Position numbers and translations under genes: made by a program. This document shows, in pieces, positions 35,303-46,854 of a DNA stretch of 64,000 nucleotides (positions are counted from its first letter, which is position 1; each line of letters opens with the position of its first letter). Under the pieces are notes generated by a model. That model worked only from the letters and a program-made list of their open reading frames with translations. It was not told the origin of the DNA and made no database searches. Source of the stretch: Eleusine coracana subsp. coracana. Lineage: Eukaryota; Streptophyta; Magnoliopsida; Poales; Poaceae. The stretch is taken from contig CM064417.1 of assembly GCA_032690845.1 (NCBI GenBank), forward strand, positions 39,314,432 through 39,378,431, written 5' to 3'.

Positions 35303-37575
35303 GAAGCTTAGAATACCGGTACTCCCAATTTGCCAAGTTCTTTGATGCATATAGCTCCCCTTTTTCTGCTGCCAGCCTTTCCTGTCAAACTTGCAACATT
35401 TCTAGTCTACATAGCATTTCATCATTACTAGCCTCCATAGCATTTCACCAGCTACAAAGATTGTTATGTGGAAGAGCCTCCTCCCATTTTTGCCCCCATT
35501 CCCTGCCCTTTGCTATTTTTGCCTTTTGCCGTTCATATGCCAACATAATTCAATACTTTCACCTTCTTTGGCTCTTTTCGCCTCTTGTATTTGATACTTC
35601 TTTTTCTTTTTTCCTTTTCATTTTATCTCATAGTCCATAGGCCAGCACCCTGCTTCTCAAGAATGGGAAAGGTTTGTAATGTTGTTTAGATTTAGCATAC
35701 ATCTTTTAGAGAGATAGAGGGGGGCTGGGTGCGATTTTCATTACATGTACATACCTAAAGCAAAACATGAGAATCCATTGGAAGATTGGTTCCCTCGAGA
35801 AGAAGAGGAATGGTGGTATCGGATTTTGGTGGTTGGGGCAAAGGCACAGGGCTAGCTGTGATTCTATTTCATTGAGTCCTGAAACAGAAGATCATGAGAC
35901 GACCAGGGAGAGGGATGGTGTCCACTGACGAGGTTATTTTGTTACTGCTGCTGCTGGTTCACTGTGCTGATCGACACCATATGCTACCATTTCCATGAAT
36001 AAAAATCCCAACATTTGTTCGTTCTTTCTTCCATCGACTCTGTTAATAATTTTTCCTTTTTTCTTTTTTCTGTGGATTCTTTTCCCTTTTGCTTTATTAT
36101 AATAATTTTGTTCTGTCTTGTTGTGATGGTGGTGCTGATGGTTTCCATTTCCGTGTTCTTCAATACCTGCTCTAGCTTGGATTGTAGCACAGGCGCGTCA
36201 GGTCTGCGTGCCGTGATTGACTTTACTAGATTGTATGAACAACTTTAACTATGGTGACGGGTCTGTTATAACAATTCAATCATCACTTTGAGCCATCAAA
36301 TCTAGATCTAACAATTTTTATAGAATTATCTGTATATAGTGACGGGTCTGTTATAACAATTCAATCATCACTTTGAGCCATCAAATCTAGATCTAACAAT
36401 TTATATAATTATTATATAGATAATTCTATAAAACAAATTAAAACACAAAATAACAAATTATTAACTGAAAGTTTTTAGTCAATTGAAGGCTTAGCTAGAA
36501 AATATGTATAACGAAAGTTATTTAGTCTGTGACCAATACAGAGCTAGTCTTCCCGAAGCGCTTTGGAGAGAGTAAAAAGGACGCACCACATGTTGGATGG
36601 TTACTATCTTGGGTCGCCCTGCCGTGGTGGCTCCGTTTTGGCAACCCGGTCTCAGGACCAAGGGATCCATGATCCTTGTCGACGATCCCGATGTAGTGGA
36701 CTTCATGAATTCTCCAGCGCTTTAACGTGATTGATGTGTGCTCCGCTGTTGGATCCCGGGACCCTCGTGAACTGTGCAAAACGACGTCTTCAGGTTACAA
36801 AATCATCATGTCATGTATGGTTCGTGTGTCGCGGTGGTGCCATACGACCATGTGATGTTCCGAAATTGCTATAACAAACAAGGCAACAAGAGTATCGATT
36901 TGACCGCCGCACATCGAGCCTTATCCATCAGCCTACTCCTCAAGCAGTAGAGTCCAGCGTTCAGAGGGGCACATGGAGGCTCGGTCCCCAGCATCGCAGA
37001 GCTCGCAGCAACTGCAGCCTTCGACGATTCAACGGCTCAACGACGACAGTACTATCGGACTCTGGTGAAGGGAAAGAATCAATGCTTTCAGACAACAGCA
37101 GCTCCCGTTTGCAGCAACAAAAACAGCCGCCACGTTGTTCTTCTAAGACAACGCACTCAACTGGTAGAGGAAAGCATCACTACAACAGGCAACATGAAAA
37201 TCCCCAGAGCTGCAGTCATCTATTGATTCAACATAAAAAAAGATGTGTCAATATCAGCATTGCCTCCATAATACTCTTCCACTGTACTCCACAATTTAAT
37301 AGGGCAGGCACTCAACACAGCCGCGGCAACATGAACTTTAACCGTCTGTGTTTCGCAAGGTGATTGATAAGAGGAATATTTTACTTACCAGTGTGATTTC
37401 TGTTATAACAGATCCTATAAAGATGCTCTCAAATAAAACAAATAATCAAAATAAGAAATAGATAATCACTTTTGATAAGCCACCGAAATGCTAAACTGAG
37501 CCCTTCAGCTTTGTTTCCATCTTGCTTCGCTGCTGCTGCCTTCAGCTTGGATTAGCTAGGTCGATGCTCACCCCT
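35303..37575. other. Intergenic: TTL 3' UTR, duplicated repeat, unassigned segment
   Basis: Bases 35303-36000 are T-rich and probably include the TTL 3' UTR. Bases 36254-36510 hold a duplicated MITE-like repeat (separate entry). Bases 36510-37330 have moderate GC and short open frames (for example minus 36779-36522) that match nothing I recognise. A captured gene fragment is possible but unproven. Bases 37480-37575 are the 3' flank of the CCCH gene and contain a near copy of its last coding bases. Confidence 0.5.
36254..36510. repeat. MITE-like repeat, copy B, with a 65-bp internal duplication
   Basis: A 65-bp segment starting GTGACGGGTCTGTTATAACA occurs at 36254-36318 and again at 36339-36403, identical but for the last base or two, with period 85 bp. 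The sequence after the second copy (36370-36510) is related to copy A at 27420-27615. This suggests a MITE that gained an internal tandem duplication here. Confidence 0.75.
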
Positions 37576-40500
37576 TCAGCCTTCTTTCCATCTTGCTTCC
37601 GCCGCCCTCAGCTTGGCTGCCTTCTTTCCATCTTTCTTTCCTCCTGCTGCGTTTAGCTTGGTCATAGCCTCCACCGGAGGAGGGTGGTCGAACTTGCACT
37701 GCACACCAAACTTGCAGGTGCCGGACTCCATGTAGAAGGCACAGATCTCGGCATCCTGCATAAGCATCAGTTGAGCATGAATCACTTACCGTTAACACTT
37801 CAAATGTGGTCCATAGAAGGCTACTGATAAGTGATTAAGTGGGGAGCATTTGAAAACAAATAACTTTATTTTTTTGAGTCTATGAAAACAAAGAACTAAA
37901 TGGGAAAAGATCCAAGATCTGTGGGGTAGTCTAGAGATGAATCCACAAAGCCTTTTGGTCCCAAGCAAGTTGGGGTAGTCTAGAGATGAATCCACAAGAT
38001 CCAATAGGTACAAAAAATAGAATACAGAAAAGGACGAGAGAAAATAAGGGGAAGAAAAGAGCAATAAACCAAACCAAAACAAAAAAGGTAAAAAAGTTTG
38101 ACGATCTTTTACAAATTACAAAATCAGCCTGCAGTAGCAGCATCTACCAGAAAAATATTTTGCCAGCCAACAAAAAGGCATGCCCAAATAATTTTGTGGG
38201 ACATTCAAGTCCCAGCAAACAGTTCTTGTGATACGATACCAGTTTCTTTTTTTATTCAAAAAGATCCAGCATTGAACTGGACCAAACAAGGCTCTGAGCA
38301 TCTTCTCAGCTTAAAAACCGTGCTACACCTAAGAAACATCTGACCATCCTCTACAGAGTCCTAAGCAAGATTTTGATGGGATACAATATAGCAAATTATC
38401 TAGCAGGATATATACTATGTATACCTCTCTCCTCGGAAGGCCAGCAAGAGTAAGAGTCACAGTTTGCTGAGGATCCCAGCTCTCATTGGGACGAGGCGCT
38501 GAGCGGTCAATTGGATGGTGAAATCTGCAGTTGTCGGTATACTTGCAATATCCTGTCTTCATGTAAAACTGCATCACATGAAGATGAGGAAAAAAGACAA
38601 GAGAATTAGGACAGGTACAAACAGGCATCTAATTGCTAGTACAACCGCACGACATCCAGCACATATATGAACCAAGTTGGGACAATCATTTAAATCATTA
38701 TGTGACTTACATCACAAACAGTTTCTCCAGGCCTCTGAGGATAGATGATTGGCTCAGGTTCAACCTGTGTTTAAGAAAGCATATTATCAATAAACGTTCG
38801 ATATATCACCACTTTCCTGTTTAGTTTCTTAGTCCATACTTACTGGCACAAGAGTTGGCTGAATATCAAAGCCTGGAAGAAAAGTTGCAACCGGATTTAG
38901 CACTGCCACAGGAGCAATAGGTGCTGGAGTAGGAAGGATGCCTGCAACCACTGGTGCTGCTGATGCTGCATCTACAGCTGCTCAATGGACAGAGTACTGT
39001 CAGAAAGACCCAGTGTCCACAAAGATTCAAGATATGTGAGAAGTTACACCCAAGATTGAGAAGTTGCTAATTTTAAGTGCCAACGCTGTTTGTTTTGCTA
39101 AAGATAGCAGTTGTTTGTGTTTTAATCAAAAGGGGCTACATGATAACTGATAATGGTTATAATCTGGAGAGACTGTTAGCCTTCTAAAAACATTAAGCAA
39201 ATGAGCAATCAAAACAACTATACAAAATTTTGGCAACTGATACCAGCTTCGCTTTGCCTACCCTACAACCTCTAGAGACACCAAAATTATTGTCAAACTT
39301 TGATTTCAGCATGAATTGTAAATGGTAAATCTTCTATTCAAAAAGCTCAACGCACCATGAGCAAAATTACAAATCTACTAGAACCAGCGGCTGCTCACGA
39401 AAATACACCTTAGTGCAAATGATTATTTATGATAAGAAACGGCAAACCTGGACGGTCAGGATGGTTGTAGCGACATATAGAACCATACATGCAGCTGTAA
39501 AATAGGGAGGGAGGGTAACAAAGTGTTAGGTGCCTCCAGACTTGTCTGTGAAAGAGGTGAACTCAACTAAGATAGAAGCCCCTATTGGTAAGAAAGTACC
39601 TGCCTGTCTTCATATAAAATGAGCAATCAACTTCACCCTGCAATCGAGGAGAAAAGGTATTAAGAAAAACAACGAGTTCAATGGATAATGCAACATCAAA
39701 CTGTAACAATTTAGACAATATATAGCAATACTGTGATAATATGAACTAGCATAAGTAGCGACTAGTGAGTATGGAAAGAGACAATGCACTGTACTAAAAC
39801 AAAAAAATCAAAACAAGCCTTGATTACTGATTCCACAAAATGCGCAGCATGCATAAAGCATACTGTATTTAACTTTGTTTTGCTGGTTGCACATTTTCCA
39901 ACAGGCTTATTGATATGAATTCCAAATGGAAAGTGTCAAAAGAAGGGGGCAACTCACTGCTCCAGCAAAAGAAAACAAAGTATACAATAGGAACCAAACT
40001 AAAGTTATTACTCTGCACCCAAAAAAAATAAAGACTTGATGGATGCATACTGGTCTTATCGGAAGCCCCTTTGCGTTATGCGCCTCAGCAGGGGCAGCTG
40101 ATGTATTCGCCTTTACTGAAATTGAGCCATCTGCAGCGCCATTGCATAATTCTGCATCAATTGTTGCTGTATATATGGTTTGCTTTCCCGTCAAAGGTTG
40201 CAACTCTTTATCTTTTGAGTGATTGAATCTGCACCTTGTACCAAATTTGCATTTGCCTGTTTTTTCATAGTACTGAGTAGAGAAAGAGAAGCATAATTGA
40301 GAAATGGATTTAGGCATTATGTCTTAGAAGACAGTAAGATTATTAATAATACAAGACATGTATTAAAGTTTCTTACTGAACAAACTGTCTCAGAAGGCCT
40401 TACTGGTAAGACGGTGCTGTCAGCAATTAGAGACTCCTGCATTACAGAAAAAGCATAATCATTGAGGCTTCAAATTATTAATGGTGGCTGAAAAACTCTG

Positions 40501-43500
40501 TCATTTAAAAAATATATAATGAGTATTAACTTACTTCATTGTCTGTTCCAGCCTTGAATTTATTTACCTTTTCCTTTGGATGATTAAACTTGCATTTAGA
40601 TTTAAACCCACATTCACCAGTCTTTGTGTAATACTGCATTAATATGAACAATATTACAAATACATATTTGCCAGACAGATCTTAGAACAAGAGTTTGGAA
40701 CTGTGAATTGCTTACAGGGCAATCAGGTTCCCCTGGTCGCTCAGGGTAAGAGTCTTCAATGTTTTGAACCTGCAAAAGGAGCGTAAGCAAGAAACAGAAA
40801 AAAAAAAAAGATGTTGCACAGCAAGTACAACTACAAACATTTCAGAAGACTTAAAACACAAAATAAGAGCCAGTTTTTTTTTTATAAAATGTTGCTTAAG
40901 AAACAATACTCCTGTTAAAGCATAACAGCTGTTTTTTGCAATCTCAATTTCCAACCACTACCCCCTCCCCGTATGCATGCATAAACTGCTGATTTTGTCA
41001 GTGGTCACTTCAGCAGATTATGTATTGCCTTGCTGATAAACAATGCAAGTCCTTTCAGGGATTCCTGTCTATCAAAACCCTTTAACTTTGACCATAATAT
41101 GCATAAAAAGTTGTGTGGATTGTCAACTTAAGATTGAAATTACTGAATCATCATGAAATATGCTCTGATGATAACATTCTAGACATTGCTAGTCAAAATA
41201 TCAGCTGGTAGAACCATGTATATGTCCTAGATGACTTCTATTCAGATCAGTGGGTGTATTGATTAACCAATATTCGAATAAGATTGCAGCAATAGCTAGA
41301 GCTGCAAAAGGAGAGGCACAACATGGTAGTGCAGATGTAAATGCGCAAGAAGCCAGTTTCCAGCATGACAAAGCTAGCATAAATGCAAGAAGTGGAACAA
41401 AGGGGGTGTGAAGCCAAAATTGACAAGAGGACATGGTAGTGTACATGAGCCCAAATGTTCTGTGGCAGCATGTTAAGAAATAAAACCAAGGCATGGCAGA
41501 GAGAAAGGGAGAAAACACCGACATAGGAATAGGGGGAAAAAGACAGGCCAAGACATCTATGGCCTTGATGAATGTCGATATGGTGCATAGTCAGCGTAGA
41601 GATGCATCGTGGAAAACATTTCACTTAAAACTACACATTTCTTAGACACAACTTACATAAATAGAGTAATAACTTAGTTGAACTGTTGAGCAACACAAGC
41701 ACAACTATGTAAACTGAGCGGGCATGCCTAGGAGCATCTAATGGGGAATGACAAGAGGTAAATGGAAACTTATGAATCAAACATGGACAAATCTGCACAA
41801 GGACGCCTAAGTGAACAATGGTAGGAACTTAAAGTCATCTGACAAGCTTCTTTCACCTTAAAGGGCACCTAAGTTTTGACATCATGACACAAGATCCAAA
41901 CAGAAAATGAGTAACTGAAGGATGCATGTCAGCATACAATTTCTAGGGTCTGTTTGGAATTGTTGACTTATTGTGCCATGTGACAGAATCAAGCCAGTAG
42001 CAGAATTCTAATCCAATTAGTATAAGATAGAGAGGACAATATTGCTGATTCTACTGAAGTAGTATACCTATGAAAGGTGTGAATCACAGAACATGTGGAT
42101 ATACAGAAACAGTAAAAAAAGTTACTTCAAAAAAAGTTACTTTAAAAAAAGTTACTTTAAAAAAGGCTTTGTTGTTGTTGTTGTTGTTGTTTAAAAATTC
42201 AGCACAATGATGGATGCATCTCTAGATACTTAAGTAGCTTCAAGCCCATAGAATTAGTGAATCCAAACGAGATTCTTTCCTAAGTTGGGCGGACATGTGT
42301 ACATAGGCTATATTGTTCATTCCTTTTGTTTTTCTCGAAAACGCAGGAGAGCTGTGCTACAGTATATTAAGAAGAAAAGAGGGGTAAAGAGCCCCAGGTA
42401 CAACACATACCACAAACACCCAGATTGTTAAGTTACATTCACGCCGATAAAGAAAGATAAAGCGATAAAAAATCAGGAAACTGAAAAACTAGACTAATCT
42501 CCTAGGAGGGGGGCTGTCATGTAAGATAGCCCATGAGCTCCCGGCCAGCATCCAGTGCCGGCGGTCCTCCCCTGCCAAGATTCTTATATTAATATATATA
42601 CTATAATTGCCTCAGAGAAAGAAGATAGTTAAGTAGAAACTAGTAAACTTGTGCTCGTGCAGCAGTAATCTCTCACTCGACGATCCCCTAAGAGCAAAGT
42701 AGGAAAGAATGAGTAGTGTATACTCAGTAATAAAGCTACCATACGATATCACAATGATAAAGAGCCTTCTCAGCCCCAAAAATGTTGGGGTAGGTTAAAG
42801 AGCAGTAGTGCAGTACTTCAATACTCTTCTGAGAAAAATAGGTACAAATCTTGAACTAGGTTGAGTTTTTCTACTCTTAGGAGAACTATAGTAATCATTT
42901 CAGTATTCAGCCTCAGGGATTGAGCAAGGAAATTTTAAACCAACTATTTTACCACATGCCTCCTCCCACATTGCATGCTACAGTTCATAAATGACAGCAC
43001 AAGTAACATCATTAAGTCTAAGTGAAAAATCTCATGTCAGAATTAAGAAGAAAAAAACTTGACCTGCGGGGGGTATGATGGCCCCCGGTCATTGCCTAAT
43101 AGAGAAGACATCTCTCACACAGATCACGAAAACCCCCAAACCTCCTTTCCTCCACCCTTACACGGCAGCCATGTTGCCCGTGTGAGCATGGGCTGGGCCT
43201 TAAAAACCGTGCTTTGGTGCGGAGTCATGAGGGGATTATTTTTACCCAAGCCACACAAATTCGCTCCCACTGAGATTCGAACCAGGGTCACTGGGGTGCT
43301 ACTCAGAATCCTTAGCCATTACGCTAAGAGTCCTTTCACAAAGACTGAAAATCCAGGCGGACTCTCTCGAGAATGAACAGATGGTTGCAGCCTTATATAA
43401 TAATAAATCCCACTGCATAACCAAATTCCATGCTACCATACTCAGCTAGACACTCTAGTTTTACCCAAAGCAAGAGATTTTTTTTTTCTTTAGAAATATA

Positions 43501-45243
43501 AGGATTAGAGCCATCTAGCTAACGCTTCCATGCTGAGATTGAGACGAGCTATCTGTGTTCTTACCTTCTACATTCTAGGTTAGACCTACCAAAAATAATA
43601 AGGAATTGTACAGAAAATAAATAAATTTTTGATATAATAAAACAACAGAAAGTCACCTCTCTCCAATTTGGAATCCCACCCTCCGGGACCCATTGTGGAT
43701 GGTCAAATTTGCAGTCCACTCCATACTTACATGTTCTGTTCCTCATATAGAAGGCACAAGCCTTTAGCCCTGGTCGCTGCGGATATATAGTAAAGCTGCT
43801 TTCAAGCCTAGGGCGTTTCACCATAGTATTTGATGAATATAAAGGCTCACTCTGGCCAAAAGTACTATGACTTCCCATAAAAGAATGGTGATAGATAGCT
43901 ATAGAAAATATATAGACAAACTTTATAAGATAGCCGTATTTTAGTAGAGAATAACAGAGAAAATATTTGCGAAAGTAACAAGATGAAGAAAATAGTTATC
44001 AATTATTACTATCACAAGAACACCTTATAAAGGAAAATGTAGGCCTAGTGCTACTCAACCAACCCTTAGTATTACTCATTACTCACTTTTTTAAGTAACA
44101 GAGTAACTTATATGTTTCATTGACCTAGAGTACGAGAAGCCATGTGCATTTAAAGTTGGGAGCACACCTCAAATCATGCTTGCATATTTTTTTTTTGTTA
44201 TAAAATAGGGATATTGGGAAGTTCATTCACATCCAATATCAGTCAGCATAAGGACTAAGAGGTTATCTCCCTTTCAAAATTACAGTAGTGCTTAATCTAT
44301 TTCATATATGCTGATTTGAGACATTTGGAAAGCCAATACTGCATAAAATGGTCTAAGCTTTCACCAATTACCAGTATATATATCCCTTCTAAAATCATTA
44401 ATTTCAGTGTAGAAGCATATTCAGATATATGAAGGAAGCTCTTTCTGAAGCTTTGCTGATCAATGAGAAGGTAGGCTGGTGGTCCACTGATCGTTAATAC
44501 TTTGATCATGTGGAACAGCAAATGAACACCTTAGCGGGCATAACTAGAAACTAGTGCACTACTGATACTGGATTTTGCAAATCCTTACTCTTCTCCATTC
44601 TCTGCCATGTGCCAATAGAAAGTTTATGTACCCACAAGAGTCGATTGAGTGAACTATAATACTTACAAGGATTATATACATATTATATAGGAATAATAAC
44701 ACAATCTAGAAGAAAAATTAATAGTACCCCAACCCATGATTCAGTACCCTCTACAAAGTATGAACGCTCCACATGCCGTGTCACAGCCAACAGGTAGCCA
44801 CAATGTTTAGACAATAATAAGCAGTCATAACTGCCATACGATTGCAATGTCAACTATTTTTTTTTATCATCCCGAACGAAGATGCTCACGAAGCACGGAA
44901 GTATTTGTTGAAACTTGGTGGCGTTATACAACTAATGCACCCGGGGCAATTCCGCAACAGCAACCAAAACAGGGGTCAGACCGCTCTCACCTTCCGCGGA
45001 TCGCCTCGCGCCGACGTGCGCGTCGAAGTAACCGATTTCAGCGGGAGAGAGGCTAGGCAGCGGGACTTCAAAAGAGGAGAGGTTAGGCCGCGGGACTTCG
45101 GCAGAGAGGTTAGGCAGCGGGACATCGGCGTAGCGGGCCGCAATGAGGTCGACCTCGTGGTCCGTGTACCGCCGCGGGGGCGCGGCGGCGCCACCAGCGC
45201 CAGGTAAAGCACCGCTGGTGTGCGGATAGAAGGGATCCGACAT
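37576..45243 (-). CDS. HUA1: HUA1-like zinc finger CCCH protein with six fingers
   Basis: HUA1-type proteins are nuclear RNA-binding proteins. In Arabidopsis HUA1 promotes correct AGAMOUS pre-mRNA processing. Exons (minus): 45243-44941, 43851-43657, 40769-40716, 40633-40535, 40436-40377, 40272-40051, 39637-39600, 39494-39448, 38977-38844, 38764-38711, 38568-38425, 37755-37576. All borders are GT-AG and in phase, giving 509 aa. Six C-x8-C-x5-C-x3-H fingers are visible: CAFYMRNRTCKYGVDCKFDH, CPYYTKTGECGFKSKCKFNH, CSYYEKTGKCKFGTRCRFNH, CSFYMKTGSCMYGSICRYNH, CDFYMKTGYCKYTDNCRFHH and CAFYMESGTCKFGVQCKFDH. Four of them are split by introns. Length and finger number fit HUA1. The acceptor of exon 2 is the least certain. 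The C-terminus is Lys/Ala-rich. Confidence 0.92.
37922..37997 (-). repeat. RTE-type LINE 3'-end fragment with 27-bp direct repeat (intron 11 of the CCCH gene)
   Basis: TGGGGTAGTCTAGAGATGAA-type sequence (27 bp) occurs at 37922-37948 and 37971-37997. Between them, on the minus strand, is CCAACTTGCTTGGGACCAAAAGGCTTTG, the common 3' end of grass RTE-type LINEs or their SINE partners. No coding part remains. Confidence 0.5.
38986..39447. other. Intron 8 of the CCCH gene, no feature seen
   Basis: AT-rich intronic sequence between exons 8 and 9 without recognisable repeats or genes. Confidence 0.5.
42110..42191 (+). repeat. RTE/SINE-like tail with AAAAAAGTTACTT triplication and (TTG)n
   Basis: Three copies of AAAAAAAGTTACTT-like sequence precede AAAAAAGGCTTTGTTGTTGTTG. 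GGCTTTG followed by a TTG run is the common end of plant RTE LINEs and their SINEs. No 5' part was recognised. Confidence 0.45.
42320..42590 (-). mobile_element. 5'-truncated L1-type LINE, 3' end only
   Basis: On the minus strand the segment ends CTTCTTAATATACTGTAGCA then CAGCTCTCCTGCGTTTTCGAGAAAAAC. This matches the typical grass L1 LINE tail (CTTCTTAATATAATGATACGCAGCTCTCCTGCG-type, then an A-run). Upstream sequence includes a GGGAGCTCATGGGCTATCT region. There is no reverse transcriptase. The 5' edge is approximate. Confidence 0.55.
43055..43380 (-). mobile_element. tRNA-derived SINE
   Basis: On the minus strand an A-box-like TTAGCGTAATGG (about 43322-43311) and a B-box GGTTCGAATCT (about 43281-43271) are spaced as in tRNA promoters. 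A long tRNA-unrelated body follows (ATGGCTGCCGTGTAAGGG, GGGGGTTTTCGTGATCTGTG), then GGTCAAGTTTTTTTC at the 3' end. This body is common in grass genomes as far as I recall. I did not assign a family name. Confidence 0.6.
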
Positions 45244-45744
45244 CGCCGGTGGCTAGGGTTTCCGCGCGAATTGCGGTGCGGAGAGCAGGGGCAGCCGGGC
45301 GGGAGGCAGAAGGCCGCCGCTAGGGATTGGGATGGATCTTTCGGGTTGCGCTACGGCAGCACTAGAACAAAAGACTGCTGAATGTTGTTCCGCATGGTTC
45401 TCCTCTGACGAGCATTCTTTGCGTGACACTCGAGCTGTGCCAAAGCCAAACAGCTCTGTCTCAAAAAAAAAAAGGCCAAACAGCCCTACAAAAACAAAAG
45501 CAGAGCAGTGATTGTGGATTTGTCAAGAGGTATTGGGTGTTGGCAGAATACAGAAAGCAAGGCTCGGAAACACAAAAATGAACCCTAAACAGGCCCATCT
45601 TATCCCATTTCACTAGGGCCCAACAACTCGCGAATGAAGCCCCGCCACACAGAGCCACAGACAAGCCGGGTCTTAAAAACCCTAAACCATCGGAAGTTCG
45701 GATCCATCCCGGTCCGGTCCACCTCCACACACACACCCGCAGCC
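45244..45744. promoter_or_regulatory. 501-bp bidirectional promoter with telo-box and site II elements
   Basis: The region separates the start codons of the CCCH gene (minus) and the PPR gene (plus). Near the PPR side lie AACCCTAAA at 45581-45589, AAACCCTAA at 45677-45685 (telo-box), AGGCCCA at 45591-45597 and GGGCCCAA at 45616-45623 (site II, TGGGCC on the other strand). Telo-box plus site II is a known combination in plant genes for translation and organelle proteins, which suits a PPR gene. No TATA box is evident. Confidence 0.6.
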
Positions 45745-46854
45745 ATGGCCGCCGCCGCCGTCTTCTCCGCCGGTCGCCGCCTCCTCTCCACGGCCGCCGT
45801 CGAAGCTAAACCCGAGCACGCCATCCCGATCGCCCAGCTCCGCCGCCTTTCCCGAGCGGGCAACCACGCCGAGATCGACGCCGTACTCGCGCCGCTCTTC
45901 CCCTCCCACCCCACCGCCACCCTCTCCGCCCTCTCCTCGATCGGCCTCGCCGACCGCGCCTCGGAGCTGCTCGCCACCGTCCAGTCCCCGACGGCCGCGC
46001 ACCTCAACGCGGTCCTGGGCCCGCTCCTCCGCCGGCGCCGCCTCGCCGCGCTCGTGCCCTCCATCCTCGCCGCGCACCCCTCGGCACCGCGCGACGCCGT
46101 AACGGACAGCATCCTCGCCAAGTCGCTCTGCATCACATCCGGCGCCGACTCCGCGCTCCACCTGATCCGGGAGCCGGCGTCGGGGGAGAAGCCCTCCGTC
46201 CAGCTCTTCACCTCCATCATCGACTCCTTCTACAAGCAGCGACTCCCGCACCGCGCGGAGGAGATGTGGCGATCCATGGTCGACGATCACGGCATCGTCC
46301 CCGACGCCGCCACCCACAACGCCCGGATCACCTACAAGTCGATGAACGGCACGGTGGAGGAGGTGCAGGAGCTGATCCGCGCCATGCGCGAGGAGGCCAG
46401 GCTCCGACCCGACGTTGTCACGTTCAACGCGCTGATCCGCGTCATGGCGCGTCACGGCAGGGTGGACGAGGCGGTGCAGGTGTACCGGCGCCTGGAGAAG
46501 GGGAAGGAGGCCGGGGTGTTGCCGGCGACCGGGACGTACACGTGCCTTGTGGGCGCGCTCTGCAGCGTGGGGAGGTGGTCGGAGGCAGAGGACGTGTTCT
46601 ATGAAGGGTTGAAGCGCCGGATGGTGACCGACCTCGGCACGGTGCGCCAGCTGGTGCGCGGGCTCAAGGACGCCGGCAAGGGGCGCGCGGCGAGGCGGGT
46701 GGTGGTCGGCCTGCGCAAGAAGTTCCCCGAACAGTTTGACGGTCCGTGGAAGGAGCTTGAGGAATTGATCGGGCTGCCGGCCTCTGGAAAGGAGGACGGC
46801 GATGGCGAAGAGGGCGGCGAGGAGGAGTCGACCACAACATCTGCCGCAGCCTGA
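45745..46854 (+). CDS. P-type pentatricopeptide repeat protein, probably mitochondrial
   Basis: PPR proteins bind organelle RNA. This one is intronless and 369 aa from the ATG in GCCATGGCCGCCGCCGCC. The frame is open further upstream (45634), but this ATG has the better context and starts an Ala/Arg-rich presequence (AAAVFSAGRRLLSTAAVEA) of mitochondrial type. About five PPR units run from residue 151 to 330, for example LFTSIIDSFYKQRLPHRAEE, VVTFNALIRVMARHGRVDEA and TYTCLVGALCSVGRWSEAED. The tail is acidic (KEDGDGEEGGEEES). Short five-repeat mitochondrial PPRs with this build include the PPR336 type found with mitoribosomes, but I did not confirm orthology. The gene is GC-rich throughout, as usual for intronless grass genes. 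Confidence 0.9.
   Translation: MAAAAVFSAGRRLLSTAAVEAKPEHAIPIAQLRRLSRAGNHAEIDAVLAPLFPSHPTATLSALSSIGLADRASELLATVQSPTAAHLNAVLGPLLRRRRLAALVPSILAAHPSAPRDAVTDSILAKSLCITSGADSALHLIREPASGEKPSVQLFTSIIDSFYKQRLPHRAEEMWRSMVDDHGIVPDAATHNARITYKSMNGTVEEVQELIRAMREEARLRPDVVTFNALIRVMARHGRVDEAVQVYRRLEKGKEAGVLPATGTYTCLVGALCSVGRWSEAEDVFYEGLKRRMVTDLGTVRQLVRGLKDAGKGRAARRVVVGLRKKFPEQFDGPWKELEELIGLPASGKEDGDGEEGGEEESTTTSAAA

Larger units (their letters stand above)
40770..43656. other. Intron 2 of the CCCH gene, 2.9 kb, expanded by retroposons
   Basis: The intron is far longer than its neighbours. It contains an RTE-like tail (42110-42191), an L1-like LINE tail (42320-42590) and a tRNA-derived SINE (43055-43380), all described separately. 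The remaining parts (40770-42100 and 42600-43050) show only short open frames. Confidence 0.7.
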
